Source: Roseibium sp. MMSF_3544
Lineage (GTDB): Bacteria > Pseudomonadota > Alphaproteobacteria > Rhizobiales > Stappiaceae
Reading direction: 5' to 3'
Assembly (NCBI RefSeq): GCF_030732845.1
Contig: NZ_JASHKA010000001.1
Span: 543,041-607,040, forward strand
DNA: 64,000 nt
In this document: positions 8,281-18,026 of the stretch, one piece after another
How positions within the stretch are numbered: the stretch's first letter is position 1
Layout: each line of letters opens with the position of its first letter
Notes under the pieces: model-generated
The model's input: the letters and a program-made list of their open reading frames with translations, nothing else
The model's database searches: none
What the model was told of the DNA's origin: nothing
Made by a program: the position numbers and the translations under genes

Positions 8281-11200
8281 ATGAACGTTCATATGCCAAC
8301 CGTGAGCCTGGACGACAAGTATGTCGCGGCAGAAGGACAGGTGTATCTAACGGGTATTCAGGCGCTTGTCCGTCTTTTGCTGGACCGGGCCAGGCTGGAC
8401 CGGCAGGCTGGATTGCAGACCGGTGGCTTTGTATCCGGGTACCGTGGTTCGCCGCTTGCAGGCTACGACACCGAACTTATGCGGGCAGGTCGGCATCTTG
8501 ATGCCCATGATGTGATCTTCAAGCCAGGTGTAAACGAAGAACTTGGTGCAACCGCCGTCTGGGGCAGCCAAAAGCTGCGCGGAGAAGGCGGCGTTGGCCG
8601 TCCTACAGACTACGACGGCGTGTTCGGCGTCTGGTACGGCAAGGCGCCTGGTGTCGACAGGGCCGGTGATGTCCTGCGCCAGGCGAATGCATCCGGTACC
8701 GACCGCAATGGCGGCGTGCTCGCGCTTGCAGGTGACGATCACCTCGCCAAATCCTCCATTTTGCCGGCGCAGAGCGAATTCTTTTTCGAGCATGCCGAGA
8801 TTCCGGTGCTCAACCCCGCGGATATTCAGGAGGTGCTCGACTACGGTCTGCATGGCCTTGAGATGTCCCGTTTCACCAGCTTGTGGACGGCTCTGATCTG
8901 TATCGCCGATACGATGGATGCTTCCGCAACGATCAATGTTTCGCCAGACCGATTGCGTCTGATCCGGCCGCTGGACGGAGATCCGCGCAAGGACTATCGC
9001 CAGAACCGCGACCTGTTGCTTGGCAACCGGCTGGAAACTGAGCGCCTTGTTCGCGATCTGCGGATACCGGCAGCCCAGAACTATGTCCGTACCAACGGGT
9101 TGGATCGTGTCACGTTCGGCACGCGCGGCCAGGTCAAGCTCGGGATTGTCGCTTCCGGCAAGGCGTATCGTGACCTCTTGCAGGCGCTGAACCTCATGGG
9201 CGTTACGGAAGACCTTGCCAAGGCGATCGGGCTCGCTGTTTACAAGGTTGCCATGACCTGGCCCATGGAACCGCTTGGCTTGAGGGAATTTGCACGCGGT
9301 GCAGAGCGCCTGCTGGTCGTTGAGCACAAGCGCGCCTTCATGGAAACTCAGATCAAGAACATCTCCTATCACTGGCCGGAAATGAGCCGCCCAGAAATCT
9401 GGGGCAAGCGGCGTCCGGACGGTTCACCGTTCCTTTCGGATGTTCTTGAACTCTCGGTCGCCGAACTGATCAAGGGCCTCATGGCCTGGCTGCCGCAGGA
9501 ATTGGTGACGGAAGACATGGGTGCGGTCGCGAACCGGATGACCAAGCAGGTCATGTGGGCGCAGGGTCACGCAGAACGGGCCGCACGCATTCCCTATTTT
9601 TGTTCCGGATGTCCGCATTCCACGTCAACCAAGACCCCGGAAGGCTCACGCTCCATGCCCGGCATTGGTTGTCACGCCATGACGGAAATGGCGGGCCGCA
9701 CGACCGAAGGTCAAATCGCCATGGGAGGCGAGGGTGTCCTCTGGGTCGGTCAGCAGCCATTTTCGGGTGACACGCATGTCTTTGCCAATGTGGGTGACGG
9801 GACCTATTTCCACTCCGGAATCCTCGCTATCCGCCAGGCACTCGCGTCAAATGTGCCGATTACGTACAAAATCCTCTACAACGACGCCGTTGCGATGACC
9901 GGCGGTCAGAAAGTGGACGGCCAGCTGACCGTACCCCAGATCACCCGTCAGCTCGAAGCGGAAGGTGTCGAGCGGATTGCGGTCGTTTCGGAAAATCCGG
10001 AAAACTTCGGGTCTTGGACACCGGTTGCGCCGGGCACGAAGATCCATCATCGCGATGAGCTGATGGACGTCCAAAAGGAGTTGCAGGACTTCAACGGCGT
10101 CTCCGTCATCGTTTATGATCAGACCTGCGCTGCGGAAAAACGCCGGCGGCGCAAACGCGGCCAGTTTGCCGATCCGGACATGCGGCTTTTCATCAACGAC
10201 CGGGTCTGTGAAGGATGCGGCGACTGTTCGGTGCAGTCCAACTGCCTTTCCGTTGAACCGCTCGCAACACCTTTCGGTGAGAAGCGGGTGATCAACCAAT
10301 CCAGCTGCAACAAAGACTTTTCCTGCATCAAGGGGTTCTGTCCGTCCTTCGTTGAAATCGACGGTGCAGCCCTGCGCAAACCCCAAAAAGCGGATGTGGA
10401 TGTCGACGCGCTTGTTGAAAGCCTGCCGCAGCCGGTGCTGGCGTCGCTCGATGAAACCTACAACGCACTCGTTGCCGGGATCGGCGGCATGGGCGTCACC
10501 ACGATCAGCGCGGTTCTGGCAATGGCGGCGCATGTGGACGGCAAACAGGCCTCGACCCTCGATATGACCGGCCTGGCGCAAAAGGGCGGGCCGGTGACGT
10601 CGCATATCCGCTTCGCCTCCAGCGACAGATCAATTGAAGGACCGCGTGTGCCGACGGCGAGCCTCGATCTGATGCTCGCAAGCGACATGGTTGTTGCCAC
10701 CAATGCGGACCAGCTTGCACTGGCGCGCCGCGGTCACACCGTGACGGTTGCCAACACGAAGGTGGCGCCGACCGCCGAGTTCGTGCTGAAACAGACACTC
10801 TCCTTTGACGAACAGCGGATGGATACGGCACTTCGCGAAGCGTCAGGTGCTTATCAGGCAATGAACGCAGCTGATATTGCCGAGAAGCTTCTGGGTGACG
10901 CCATCTATGCAAACATGCTTCTTGTTGGAATGGCATTCCAAAGTGGCGCGCTGCCGATCTCCGATTACGCGATCGAAACCGCGCTTGAACTAAACGGCGC
11001 GGCAGTTGCCAATAATGTCAAGGCGTTCCGGGCAGGGCGCGTGCTTGCTGCCGAGCCGGCGAAACTGTTGAGTGCCCTTCCTGCCGAGGTGAAACCACAA
11101 AGCTTCAGCCTCGACGGCAAGATCGCGTTTAACGAAAGAGAACTCACCGCTTATCAGGATGCCACCTACGCGGCCCGGTATCGTGATCTCGTTGAGAAGG

Positions 11201-11802
11201 TGAAAGCTGCAGATGAAGCGCATGGGCCGGGAACCATGCGGCTGACACAGACCGTTGCAGACATGCTCTTCAAGGTTATGGCCTACAAGGATGAGTACGA
11301 GGTTGCGCGCCTCTACGCCGACCCGGCATTCAAGCAAAAGATTGCCCAGCGGTTTGAAAACCCAAGGAAAGTCAAGGTTCACCTCGCTCCTCCGATACTC
11401 GCGCATCGCAAGGACCCGAAAACCGGGTGCCCAGAGAAAATCGCTTTCGGTCCCTGGATCTTCCGCGCTTTCGGCATTCTGGCAAAGTTCAAGGGAATGC
11501 GGGGTAAATGGTACGACCCATTCGGCCGGACGTCGGAGCGCAAGGCGGAGCGTGAGCTGATCTTGCAATACACGAAAGATATTGCGGAGGTTCTCAATCG
11601 CCTGCCAGACAGCAATTACGGCCTTCTGGTCGAGCTGGCACGCGTTCCCGATCTTGTGCGCGGGTTCGGTCCGGTTAAGGAGGCAAACCTCAAGAAAGCT
11701 GCCGACAAGCGAGAGGTGCTTCTGGATCAGCTGAACAAGACGGACAGTGACGGAGGCGACAACCGCAACATTGCCGGTACGTTTCTGGAAGCAGCCGAGT
11801 AG
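8281..11802 (+). CDS. Indolepyruvate ferredoxin oxidoreductase, fused subunits
   Basis: A 1173-residue enzyme converting aryl- or branched-chain 2-oxo acids (from amino acid transamination) plus CoA to acyl-CoA, CO2 and reduced ferredoxin. Domains in order: a 2-oxoacid oxidoreductase N-terminal domain; a thiamine diphosphate domain with CSGCPHST and NVGDGTYFHSG (about residue 504); an iron-sulfur segment RVCEGCGDCSVQSNC (about 641); and a gamma-type domain starting AGIGGMGVTT (about 731), followed by a long C-terminal region. Archaeal enzymes are split into IorA and IorB; the one-chain form is typical of proteobacteria. The start at 8281 is preferred because GGAGG lies eight bases upstream. 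Confidence 0.95.
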   Translation: MNVHMPTVSLDDKYVAAEGQVYLTGIQALVRLLLDRARLDRQAGLQTGGFVSGYRGSPLAGYDTELMRAGRHLDAHDVIFKPGVNEELGATAVWGSQKLRGEGGVGRPTDYDGVFGVWYGKAPGVDRAGDVLRQANASGTDRNGGVLALAGDDHLAKSSILPAQSEFFFEHAEIPVLNPADIQEVLDYGLHGLEMSRFTSLWTALICIADTMDASATINVSPDRLRLIRPLDGDPRKDYRQNRDLLLGNRLETERLVRDLRIPAAQNYVRTNGLDRVTFGTRGQVKLGIVASGKAYRDLLQALNLMGVTEDLAKAIGLAVYKVAMTWPMEPLGLREFARGAERLLVVEHKRAFMETQIKNISYHWPEMSRPEIWGKRRPDGSPFLSDVLELSVAELIKGLMAWLPQELVTEDMGAVANRMTKQVMWAQGHAERAARIPYFCSGCPHSTSTKTPEGSRSMPGIGCHAMTEMAGRTTEGQIAMGGEGVLWVGQQPFSGDTHVFANVGDGTYFHSGILAIRQALASNVPITYKILYNDAVAMTGGQKVDGQLTVPQITRQLEAEGVERIAVVSENPENFGSWTPVAPGTKIHHRDELMDVQKELQDFNGVSVIVYDQTCAAEKRRRRKRGQFADPDMRLFINDRVCEGCGDCSVQSNCLSVEPLATPFGEKRVINQSSCNKDFSCIKGFCPSFVEIDGAALRKPQKADVDVDALVESLPQPVLASLDETYNALVAGIGGMGVTTISAVLAMAAHVDGKQASTLDMTGLAQKGGPVTSHIRFASSDRSIEGPRVPTASLDLMLASDMVVATNADQLALARRGHTVTVANTKVAPTAEFVLKQTLSFDEQRMDTALREASGAYQAMNAADIAEKLLGDAIYANMLLVGMAFQSGALPISDYAIETALELNGAAVANNVKAFRAGRVLAAEPAKLLSALPAEVKPQSFSLDGKIAFNERELTAYQDATYAARYRDLVEKVKAADEAHGPGTMRLTQTVADMLFKVMAYKDEYEVARLYADPAFKQKIAQRFENPRKVKVHLAPPILAHRKDPKTGCPEKIAFGPWIFRAFGILAKFKGMRGKWYDPFGRTSERKAERELILQYTKDIAEVLNRLPDSNYGLLVELARVPDLVRGFGPVKEANLKKAADKREVLLDQLNKTDSDGGDNRNIAGTFLEAAE

Positions 11803-11830
11803 CCATCAATACCGAAAGTGAGCTTGGAAC

Positions 11831-11856
11831 ATCGGCGCCTTTGGCGCCGATTTTGT
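11831..11856 (+). terminator. Rho-independent terminator after the oxidoreductase
   Basis: Perfect 9-bp stem ATCGGCGCC/GGCGCCGAT with a TTT loop, followed by TTTGTGTTT. It lies 28 bp past the stop codon of the indolepyruvate oxidoreductase gene. Confidence 0.85.
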
Positions 11857-12294
11857 GTTTCAGGACCCAAATTTGTCTGAAGCGATCAGACCACAGAAGT
11901 TGCCCCTGACTACGCTCATGGAGAGGGCGTCCAGACCCTTGAAGCACTCGTGCGTTGCGGTCGCATTTGCCCGGGATATGGCGGTTTTTCCCCGAAAACC
12001 TGCCAAGGTTGTGAAATCGCCGGTAAATCCGAGAAAGCAACAAAAATTTTTAGATCGAATTTACAATTTTTTTCCTGTGTGAAACCTGGTTGCTGCAACG
12101 TGAGTTGCAACCGACTTTGCTTATAACTTTCAGGGAGTTATTGTGTATGCATACGAGCTTAATCGAATTTTCGGAAAATTTTCTACAAAGACGATTACAT
12201 TCCCGACGATCGTTTTCGGCTCTTCTTTAGTACTCAGATCCATTTTCGATACCAATGCCGCGATGGCACCAAACCTGAAAGCTGGTATCGAAGC
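11857..12294. other. Intergenic stretch, no gene seen
   Basis: About 440 bp between a terminator and the DUF2336 gene. It becomes AT-rich after about 12040, as expected of a promoter region. GGTTGC and GCAACC near 12090 form a short interrupted dyad. I see no convincing ORF or RNA gene. Confidence 0.5.
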
Positions 12295-13380
12295 ATGAGT
12301 GAAGCGTTGAAAACAGAACTGGTGAACTTTTCTGAGCTTACCGGTGAAGCTGGAAGCGCCCGCAGGGCGGAATTGGCCCGGCATGTCGCCACACTTTTTG
12401 CCCTCACCTCGGAACGGTGTTCGGATGAGCAGGTCGGCATCTACGACTCGGTTCTCTTTCGCCTTGTCGACATGGTCGAGGCGGAAGTTCGCAAATACGT
12501 GGCAGAGCAGATGTCCGGTTTGCGGCGCGGACCGCAGGACACCATCCGCCGACTTGCTGATGACGAGATTGAAATAGCCGAGCCTATCCTCGTCCGGTCA
12601 ACCATTTTGAACGACGAAGATCTGATCGCGATCGCCGAAAAACGCGGCAACTCGCATCGTTATGCAATTGCACAGCGCGAAGTCCTGTCCGAAAACGTGA
12701 CCGATATCCTGGTCCAGGAAGGCGACCTGAAGGTGAAACGCAAGGTGGCGAGCAATGACGGCGCCAGCCTTTCCGACACGTCCATGCAATCCCTTATCAG
12801 CGACGCGGCTTCGGACGCGACCTTGCAGAATTTCTTGAGCGATCGCGGAGATCTCGCCGAGGCGCATATTGCCAGTCTTGTTGCGATCGCCAGCGATGAG
12901 GTGCGCAAAAAACTGCGGGAGTCCGGACGGACCGAAGAAGCCGAACTCGTGGGCGAGGCGGCCGACATCGCGGCAAAACACATGTCCAACCAATACTGGC
13001 TGGGACGGTACGATTTCGAAACGGCCAAGAGCCGAGTGCTCCTGCTGGCCAAGCGCGGCATGGTGAACGAGGCGGCGCTTCGCCGTTTCGCCTCCGAAGA
13101 CCGGTTTGCCGAAGTCGTCGTGACCTTCGCCTATCTGGTTCGCTGTGACGTGGAAGAACTCAGCCATTGCATGGTCAGCGCGAATCCCGAGGCCTTCATC
13201 ATATTGGCCAAGGCCTACGGTTTTTCATCGATCTCCGTGGGGGCATTGCTTTCTATCGGTCCGTGGCGCCACCGGCTGACACCCGAAGTGCGGAGCGAGG
13301 CAATGGCGCAATTCAGCCGGTTGAGTGTTGCCGAAGCCAAACGCAAGATGGCCCATTGGAACAACGACGTCGTCGGTTGA
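12295..13380 (+). CDS. DUF2336 domain protein
   Basis: A 361-residue soluble, mostly helical protein without signal peptide. It matches the alphaproteobacterial DUF2336 family: repeated helical pairs such as RRLADDEIEIAEPILVRSTILNDEDLIAIAEKRGNSHRYAIAQR, which read like HEAT-type repeats. Function is not established for the family. The ribosome site is weak. It stands alone, followed by a strong terminator. Confidence 0.8.
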   Translation: MSEALKTELVNFSELTGEAGSARRAELARHVATLFALTSERCSDEQVGIYDSVLFRLVDMVEAEVRKYVAEQMSGLRRGPQDTIRRLADDEIEIAEPILVRSTILNDEDLIAIAEKRGNSHRYAIAQREVLSENVTDILVQEGDLKVKRKVASNDGASLSDTSMQSLISDAASDATLQNFLSDRGDLAEAHIASLVAIASDEVRKKLRESGRTEEAELVGEAADIAAKHMSNQYWLGRYDFETAKSRVLLLAKRGMVNEAALRRFASEDRFAEVVVTFAYLVRCDVEELSHCMVSANPEAFIILAKAYGFSSISVGALLSIGPWRHRLTPEVRSEAMAQFSRLSVAEAKRKMAHWNNDVVG

Positions 13381-13413
13381 ACATTTAGGCGGACATCTAT
13401 CGGAAAACGTCAG

Positions 13414-13440
13414 GCCCGGCATATTGATGCCGGGCTTTTT
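13414..13440 (+). terminator. Rho-independent terminator after DUF2336 gene
   Basis: Stem GCCCGGCAT pairs with ATGCCGGGC around a short loop, followed by TTTTT, 33 bp past the stop codon. Confidence 0.93.
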
Positions 13441-13542
13441 GCTTGCCGGCTTTCGGATGATGGCTGACTGGTTTCTTTAAAAAATTGCGGAACCGTGCTT
13501 AACAGAGGCAACAACAATAACTTCGACTCGTACGGGGCTGAA

Positions 13543-15951
13543 ATGCATTCCTCTGTAACCCTTTTCCCTCCATCCCGTTTGCGCGCCTTCATGACATACC
13601 TTGCGGCCGGGCTTGCAACGCTCATTGTCGCGGCCCTCTTGGTGTTTTCGTTCGCAAACAAGCCGGCGCAGGCCCAGGGGATCACCGGCGTGATCAGCGG
13701 AATGGAGTCGGAGAGCGACGCGGAAAAGTCCGATACAGACGGTGCGGCTGCCGCTGCAACGGAAACGTCCAGCGCCCACGTTGAGCCTGAAGAAGAAGGG
13801 GACGGTTTCGTTCAGAATGTCGACGAGTTTGTCGATCACGCTGTTTCGGCGCGGGATGTCTTCAAGAAGATCCTGGGCGAAATTCCGGTCATCCATCAGA
13901 CGATGCTCACGACGCTCAAGGCAGAAGGTGAGGACAGGGGACTGAACTGGATTCCAGTTGCCCTGATCGACATCGCTGCCGGTGTGATTTTCGGTATTCT
14001 GGCCATGACGCTGCTGGGGCGCTGGGGGCGCCGTCAGTTCAGAAACAGCTACAGGTCTGACGTTATCAGCAGGTCGGACAAGATTGTTTATCTGCTGTTG
14101 CGGGCGATCCTGATGATCGTCGGTGTGGCTTTGTTCTTTGTCGTCGCCGTGATCATCTATCTGATGGTCGGCTCCGGTCTGGAAGCTGCCAACGAAACAG
14201 CGCTTGTCGTGTTCGGCGTGCTGGCGGCCTTCATGGTGTTTCGGATCATCTTTCTCAACCTGCTAGCGCCGGATGCAGACAGCCATCGGCTTCTGAACAT
14301 GTCTGGCGAGGAAGCCAATGGTCTATACCGCGCGCTCCTTGTCGGCAGCGCCATCTCGCTTTTTTCCATCGGCTTCTGCCTTTGGATGGAGCGGCTCGGG
14401 CTTTCGGAGGATGCACACAAGATTGCCCTGATCGGCGCATCCGCGTTGTCGATGATCATCCTGATCGGAATTTCAATTGCCTACCGCAAAGTAATTGCAA
14501 GGCTGATCCGCGGGGATGAGGACGGCGCCGTTCCAATGTGGCGCAAGGTTCTGGCAAATATCTGGCACTTCGCAGCGATCATCTATTTCGTGATTGCCTG
14601 GGGGATCTCCGCAGTACGGATCTTGCTGGATCTTCCGGATGCGACCGGGCTTGTGGGGGCACCGTTGCAGGTGATGCTGCTGGCTGCGATCGCTTACGGG
14701 ATCCTGATCCTGCTCATCGACAAGTTCCTTCTTCCCCGGCTCGACACGCCCGATGCGCAGGCGAAAATCGTTGAAGACATCAAGCGCGCAGAAGAAAGCG
14801 AAGGAACCGAAGACGACGCGGAAAGTGCGCTGGCTCAGGCCCGTGCCGAAGCGGCCGACCGGGAAGCGGAAAGGTCGCCTTTCCGCGACCTGTTTGACCG
14901 TGGAGCGTCGATCATTGTCCTCTTCGGATCGTTGGATTTGCTGGCTGCGATGTGGGGCGTTCCCTTGGCGGGCAGCAGCTCCCTGATAGGGTCCTTTGTC
15001 GAAGTCCTGCTGGTGATGTTCCTCGGCTACATGGCCTATGAAGCGGTCAAGATCGTCATCGACCGGCAAATCGCCAAGGAAGCGCCTGCTGAAAAGGACG
15101 AGGAGGCCGAGGTTGGCGGAACCGGCGAAAGCCGGATCGCAACGCTTCTGCCGATCTTCCGGAACTTCCTCTTGATTACGATCGTCGTGATCGCCGCAAT
15201 GGTTGTGCTGTCGGAGCTTGGCGTGAACATTGCCCCGCTCTTTGCAGGTGCCGGTGTGGTTGGTCTGGCCATTGGCTTCGGCGCGCAGACGCTCATTCGC
15301 GATATTTTCTCAGGCGCTTTCTATCTGCTCGATGATGCCTTCCGGAAAGGGGAGTATATCGATATCGGCAGTGCCAAGGGGGTTGTGGAAAAAATCTCGA
15401 TCCGCTCGATGCAGTTGCGCCACCACCGCGGCGCGCTGACTACGATTCCGTTTGGCGAGATCCAGCAGGTTGAGAATTTCTCGCGCGACTGGGCTGTCAT
15501 GAAGCTCGCCTTCCGGGTGACCTACGACACGGATGTCGACAAGATGCGCAAGCTCATCAAGAATTTTGGCAAGGAGCTTCTGGACGACGAGTATTACGGG
15601 CCGATGTTCCTGGCGCCTCTGAAGTCGCAAGGCATCTTGTCGATGGAAGATTCGGCCATGATCGCGCGGGTCAAATTCACGACCAAGCCCGGCAAGCAGT
15701 TCGAGCTGCGCAAGGTTGTTTATGCGGGGCTGCGTGACCTTTTCGAAAAGAACGGTATCAAGTTCGCGCATCGCCAGGTGACTGTGCGCGTGGCCGGTTC
15801 AGACGGTGAAAACGAACAGGTCTCTCCCGAAACTGCCCAGGCAGCGGCCAGGGCCGCCGTTCAGGCTGCCGCGGCCGCCGGCGGCGGCGGTGCCGCAGGG
15901 ATTTTCGATCCAGACGAAGCGGGCAGCGATCCTGCAGAAGAGCAGCTTTAA
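13543..15951 (+). CDS. Large MscS-family mechanosensitive channel
   Basis: About 802 residues from the ATG at 13543; an upstream in-frame GTG at 13495 would add 16. It begins with a signal-like helix ending KPAQAQG, then an acidic periplasmic segment, about ten membrane helices, and the conserved MscS core: FAGAGVVGLAIGFGAQTLIRDIFSGAFYLLDDAFRKGEYIDIG, with the Gly/Ala-packed pore helix, followed by the beta domain. The C-terminus is Ala/Gly-rich and acidic. Large MscS paralogues release solutes on osmotic downshock. The helix connecting loops carry a charged insert (EESEGTEDDAESALAQARAEA). Confidence 0.93.
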   Translation: MHSSVTLFPPSRLRAFMTYLAAGLATLIVAALLVFSFANKPAQAQGITGVISGMESESDAEKSDTDGAAAAATETSSAHVEPEEEGDGFVQNVDEFVDHAVSARDVFKKILGEIPVIHQTMLTTLKAEGEDRGLNWIPVALIDIAAGVIFGILAMTLLGRWGRRQFRNSYRSDVISRSDKIVYLLLRAILMIVGVALFFVVAVIIYLMVGSGLEAANETALVVFGVLAAFMVFRIIFLNLLAPDADSHRLLNMSGEEANGLYRALLVGSAISLFSIGFCLWMERLGLSEDAHKIALIGASALSMIILIGISIAYRKVIARLIRGDEDGAVPMWRKVLANIWHFAAIIYFVIAWGISAVRILLDLPDATGLVGAPLQVMLLAAIAYGILILLIDKFLLPRLDTPDAQAKIVEDIKRAEESEGTEDDAESALAQARAEAADREAERSPFRDLFDRGASIIVLFGSLDLLAAMWGVPLAGSSSLIGSFVEVLLVMFLGYMAYEAVKIVIDRQIAKEAPAEKDEEAEVGGTGESRIATLLPIFRNFLLITIVVIAAMVVLSELGVNIAPLFAGAGVVGLAIGFGAQTLIRDIFSGAFYLLDDAFRKGEYIDIGSAKGVVEKISIRSMQLRHHRGALTTIPFGEIQQVENFSRDWAVMKLAFRVTYDTDVDKMRKLIKNFGKELLDDEYYGPMFLAPLKSQGILSMEDSAMIARVKFTTKPGKQFELRKVVYAGLRDLFEKNGIKFAHRQVTVRVAGSDGENEQVSPETAQAAARAAVQAAAAAGGGGAAGIFDPDEAGSDPAEEQL

Positions 15952-15969
15952 ACACTGTCTTGGAAGGAG

Positions 15970-15994
15970 GCGCGGGCTTGCTCGCGCTTCTTTT
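15970..15994 (+). terminator. Probable terminator after MscS gene
   Basis: Stem GCGCGGGC/GCTCGCGC (one G-T wobble) with a two-base loop, followed by TTCTTTT, 19 bp past the stop codon. Confidence 0.7.
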
Positions 15995-16082
15995 GCCGGG
16001 CGGGGCGCAATTCCATGGACCTTGAGAATGAAATCCGATATCGGTCCCGCAGACTATCCAGAGCCCTTTAGACAGGACCGGA

Positions 16083-17132
16083 ATGCGGATCGGATTTGAC
16101 GCCAGAGCCATAAACGAACGTGGGATGAGCGTTGCTCTTTATGACTACGCGATTGGCGTGCAGGAAATCTTGGGCCATGAGGCCTTCGTCTATTACCTTG
16201 AGTCCAGCAGCGACCCGTCGGTCGTCGAGAAATTCCGCAAGTCCTTGCGCGTTGTTCCGATCGCACCCGGCATGAATGAACGCAAGGTCAGCGAAGGGGA
16301 CAAACTGGATTTTTGCTACTTCATTCGAGACGGACGTGAACGGCCTTTGAATATCAGTGCGAACCGCAACGGTGTTCACGCGGTATTCCGGCACTTCGAA
16401 CCTCATGGCGATGTCTACGCCTATGTTTCCGATTGGCTTGCCGAGTGGATGACCGGCGGGCGGGCTCCCGCCGTACCGCATATTGTTGATTTGCCCGAAC
16501 CTGCCGGGACCCTTCGCTCCGACCTCGGTATTCCCGCGGACGCGTTCGTGGTCGGGCGCTATGGCGGTTTCGATCAGTTTAATGTGCCGTTTGCTCTGGA
16601 CGCCGTCGGCAGCGCACTTGAGCGCCGGTCGGATCTCCACTTTCTGTTCGTGAATACGGAAAAGTTTATCGATCACCCGCGCGCTCGCTTTTTGCCCCCG
16701 ATTGTCGCCCCCGAGGAAAAGACACGTTTCATCGCAAGTTGCGATGCTGGTCTGAATGCGAAGAAGATCGGTGAAAGCTTTGGCTTGGCGATTGCCGAGT
16801 TTCTCTATTTCGGCAAACCCGTTTTCAGCTGGGCAGGGGGCATGGATCAGAACCATGTCCATATGACGCCGAAATCGGAGTGGCTGTACCGAACACGGGG
16901 TGACCTTTTGCGCCTGCTGACCGGCTATGCTCCCGATCTGAAGGATATGGATCTGGCGCGCGCGTCCGTTGCACCGTATAGACCCGAAGCCGTGATGAAG
17001 CGGTTTGATGAGGCTTTCCTGTCGGGATCCTATTCGGCGGCTGATCTTCGGCTTCCGGCGAGTTTCACGGCGAAGCGGTTTTTGCAGGAAAAAGCGCTTC
17101 GGGGAAAATTCAGGTTGTGGAAGAGCCTTTAG
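16083..17132 (+). CDS. GT-B type glycosyltransferase (GT4-like)
   Basis: A 349-residue protein. The N-terminus MRIGFDARAINERG resembles the first strand and loop of GT4 enzymes. The C-terminal half contains VVGRYGGFDQFN, a helix-strand-helix domain and ESFGLAIAEFLYFGKPV, an E-x7-E motif typical of GT4 retaining enzymes that binds the nucleotide sugar. It probably adds a sugar to a surface polysaccharide or glycolipid; donor and acceptor are unknown. It is followed 15 bp later by a second glycosyltransferase, so they form a small glycan operon. Confidence 0.7.
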   Translation: MRIGFDARAINERGMSVALYDYAIGVQEILGHEAFVYYLESSSDPSVVEKFRKSLRVVPIAPGMNERKVSEGDKLDFCYFIRDGRERPLNISANRNGVHAVFRHFEPHGDVYAYVSDWLAEWMTGGRAPAVPHIVDLPEPAGTLRSDLGIPADAFVVGRYGGFDQFNVPFALDAVGSALERRSDLHFLFVNTEKFIDHPRARFLPPIVAPEEKTRFIASCDAGLNAKKIGESFGLAIAEFLYFGKPVFSWAGGMDQNHVHMTPKSEWLYRTRGDLLRLLTGYAPDLKDMDLARASVAPYRPEAVMKRFDEAFLSGSYSAADLRLPASFTAKRFLQEKALRGKFRLWKSL

Positions 17133-17147
17133 GAAACGTCTTGAACA

Positions 17148-18026
17148 ATGATGCTGTACGACTGCTTTGTATTTCACAACGAGTTCGACCTCTTGGAAAT
17201 CCGCCTGCGGGAGATGGCAGCAAGCGTCGATCGATTTGTGCTTGTTGAAGCAGACCAAACACAGCGCGGATCACCCAAGCCATTTTATTTCGACGAGAAC
17301 CGGGACCGGTTTGCGCCTTGGGCTGACAAGATCATTGATCTGCAGGTCCGCTTTCCGGAGGAGCTCCCGGCGGCGCTGGGCGTTTACAAAAACCGGCGGC
17401 AAAAAGACTGGGAACGGGAGAATTACCAGCGGAACTGTATCGCCCAGGCGCTCGAGAACTGTCAGCCTGACGACCTTGTTCTGCTCTCGGACGTGGACGA
17501 AATAGTGCGGGCTCCCGTCCTCGCGGATGTGCTGGCAAGGCGTGTATTCAAAAACAGGCTGCTCGTCTTTGAGCAAAGTCTGCACAAACATCATCTCGAC
17601 CGGATCGTACCGGGCAAGACATGGCTGCTTGGCTCGCGAATGATCGAGCGCAAATACCTGACCACACCGCAGCAGTTGCGCCGGACCAAGGCGCGCATGA
17701 CAAAGAAATCCTATATTCCGGATTTTGCCGCTCAGCCGTTTTTAAGGGTCCGGAACAACAACTTGTCCGGTATCAGCAAACCTGTGAAAATCATTCCGGA
17801 TGCCGGCTGGCATTTTTCTTCAATGGGCGGCTTGGAAGCCTTCAAGACCAAACTGGAGTCGGTCGTACACGGTCAGACGGTGGATACCAGCGATATCCGC
17901 AAGCTTTACGAACGCGAACTGGTCGGAACAGAGCTTATCCCGTCAGGCGATCTTCCCGCCTGCGTTCAGGACGGCACGTTCGACCATATGCTGGCTGGCG
18001 CTGCCGCTCCTCTTCAAGAGGAATGA
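17148..18026 (+). CDS. Glycosyltransferase family 17 protein
   Basis: A 292-residue protein resembling family GT17, which includes eukaryotic beta-1,4-N-acetylglucosaminyltransferase III (MGAT3). Landmarks are YDCFVFHNEFDLLEIRLREM at the N-terminus, VDRFVLVEADQTQRGSPKPFYF, and LLSDVDEIVR, where the DVDE acidic cluster fits a metal and nucleotide-sugar site. Bacterial GT17 enzymes are probably involved in surface glycans. Its last 92 bp overlap, on the other strand, the end of the DUF1127 gene. Confidence 0.8.
   Translation: MMLYDCFVFHNEFDLLEIRLREMAASVDRFVLVEADQTQRGSPKPFYFDENRDRFAPWADKIIDLQVRFPEELPAALGVYKNRRQKDWERENYQRNCIAQALENCQPDDLVLLSDVDEIVRAPVLADVLARRVFKNRLLVFEQSLHKHHLDRIVPGKTWLLGSRMIERKYLTTPQQLRRTKARMTKKSYIPDFAAQPFLRVRNNNLSGISKPVKIIPDAGWHFSSMGGLEAFKTKLESVVHGQTVDTSDIRKLYERELVGTELIPSGDLPACVQDGTFDHMLAGAAAPLQEE

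Noticed and set aside
8347..9372. Minus-strand 341-residue frame
   Set aside because: It is antisense to the N-terminal part of the indolepyruvate oxidoreductase gene.
12130..12384. Minus-strand 84-residue frame overlapping the DUF2336 start
   Set aside because: No ribosome site and no resemblance to any family; it overlaps a better gene.
16068..17258. Minus-strand 396-residue frame
   Set aside because: It is antisense to the GT4-like glycosyltransferase gene, has no family resemblance, and is explained by GC-rich codon bias.
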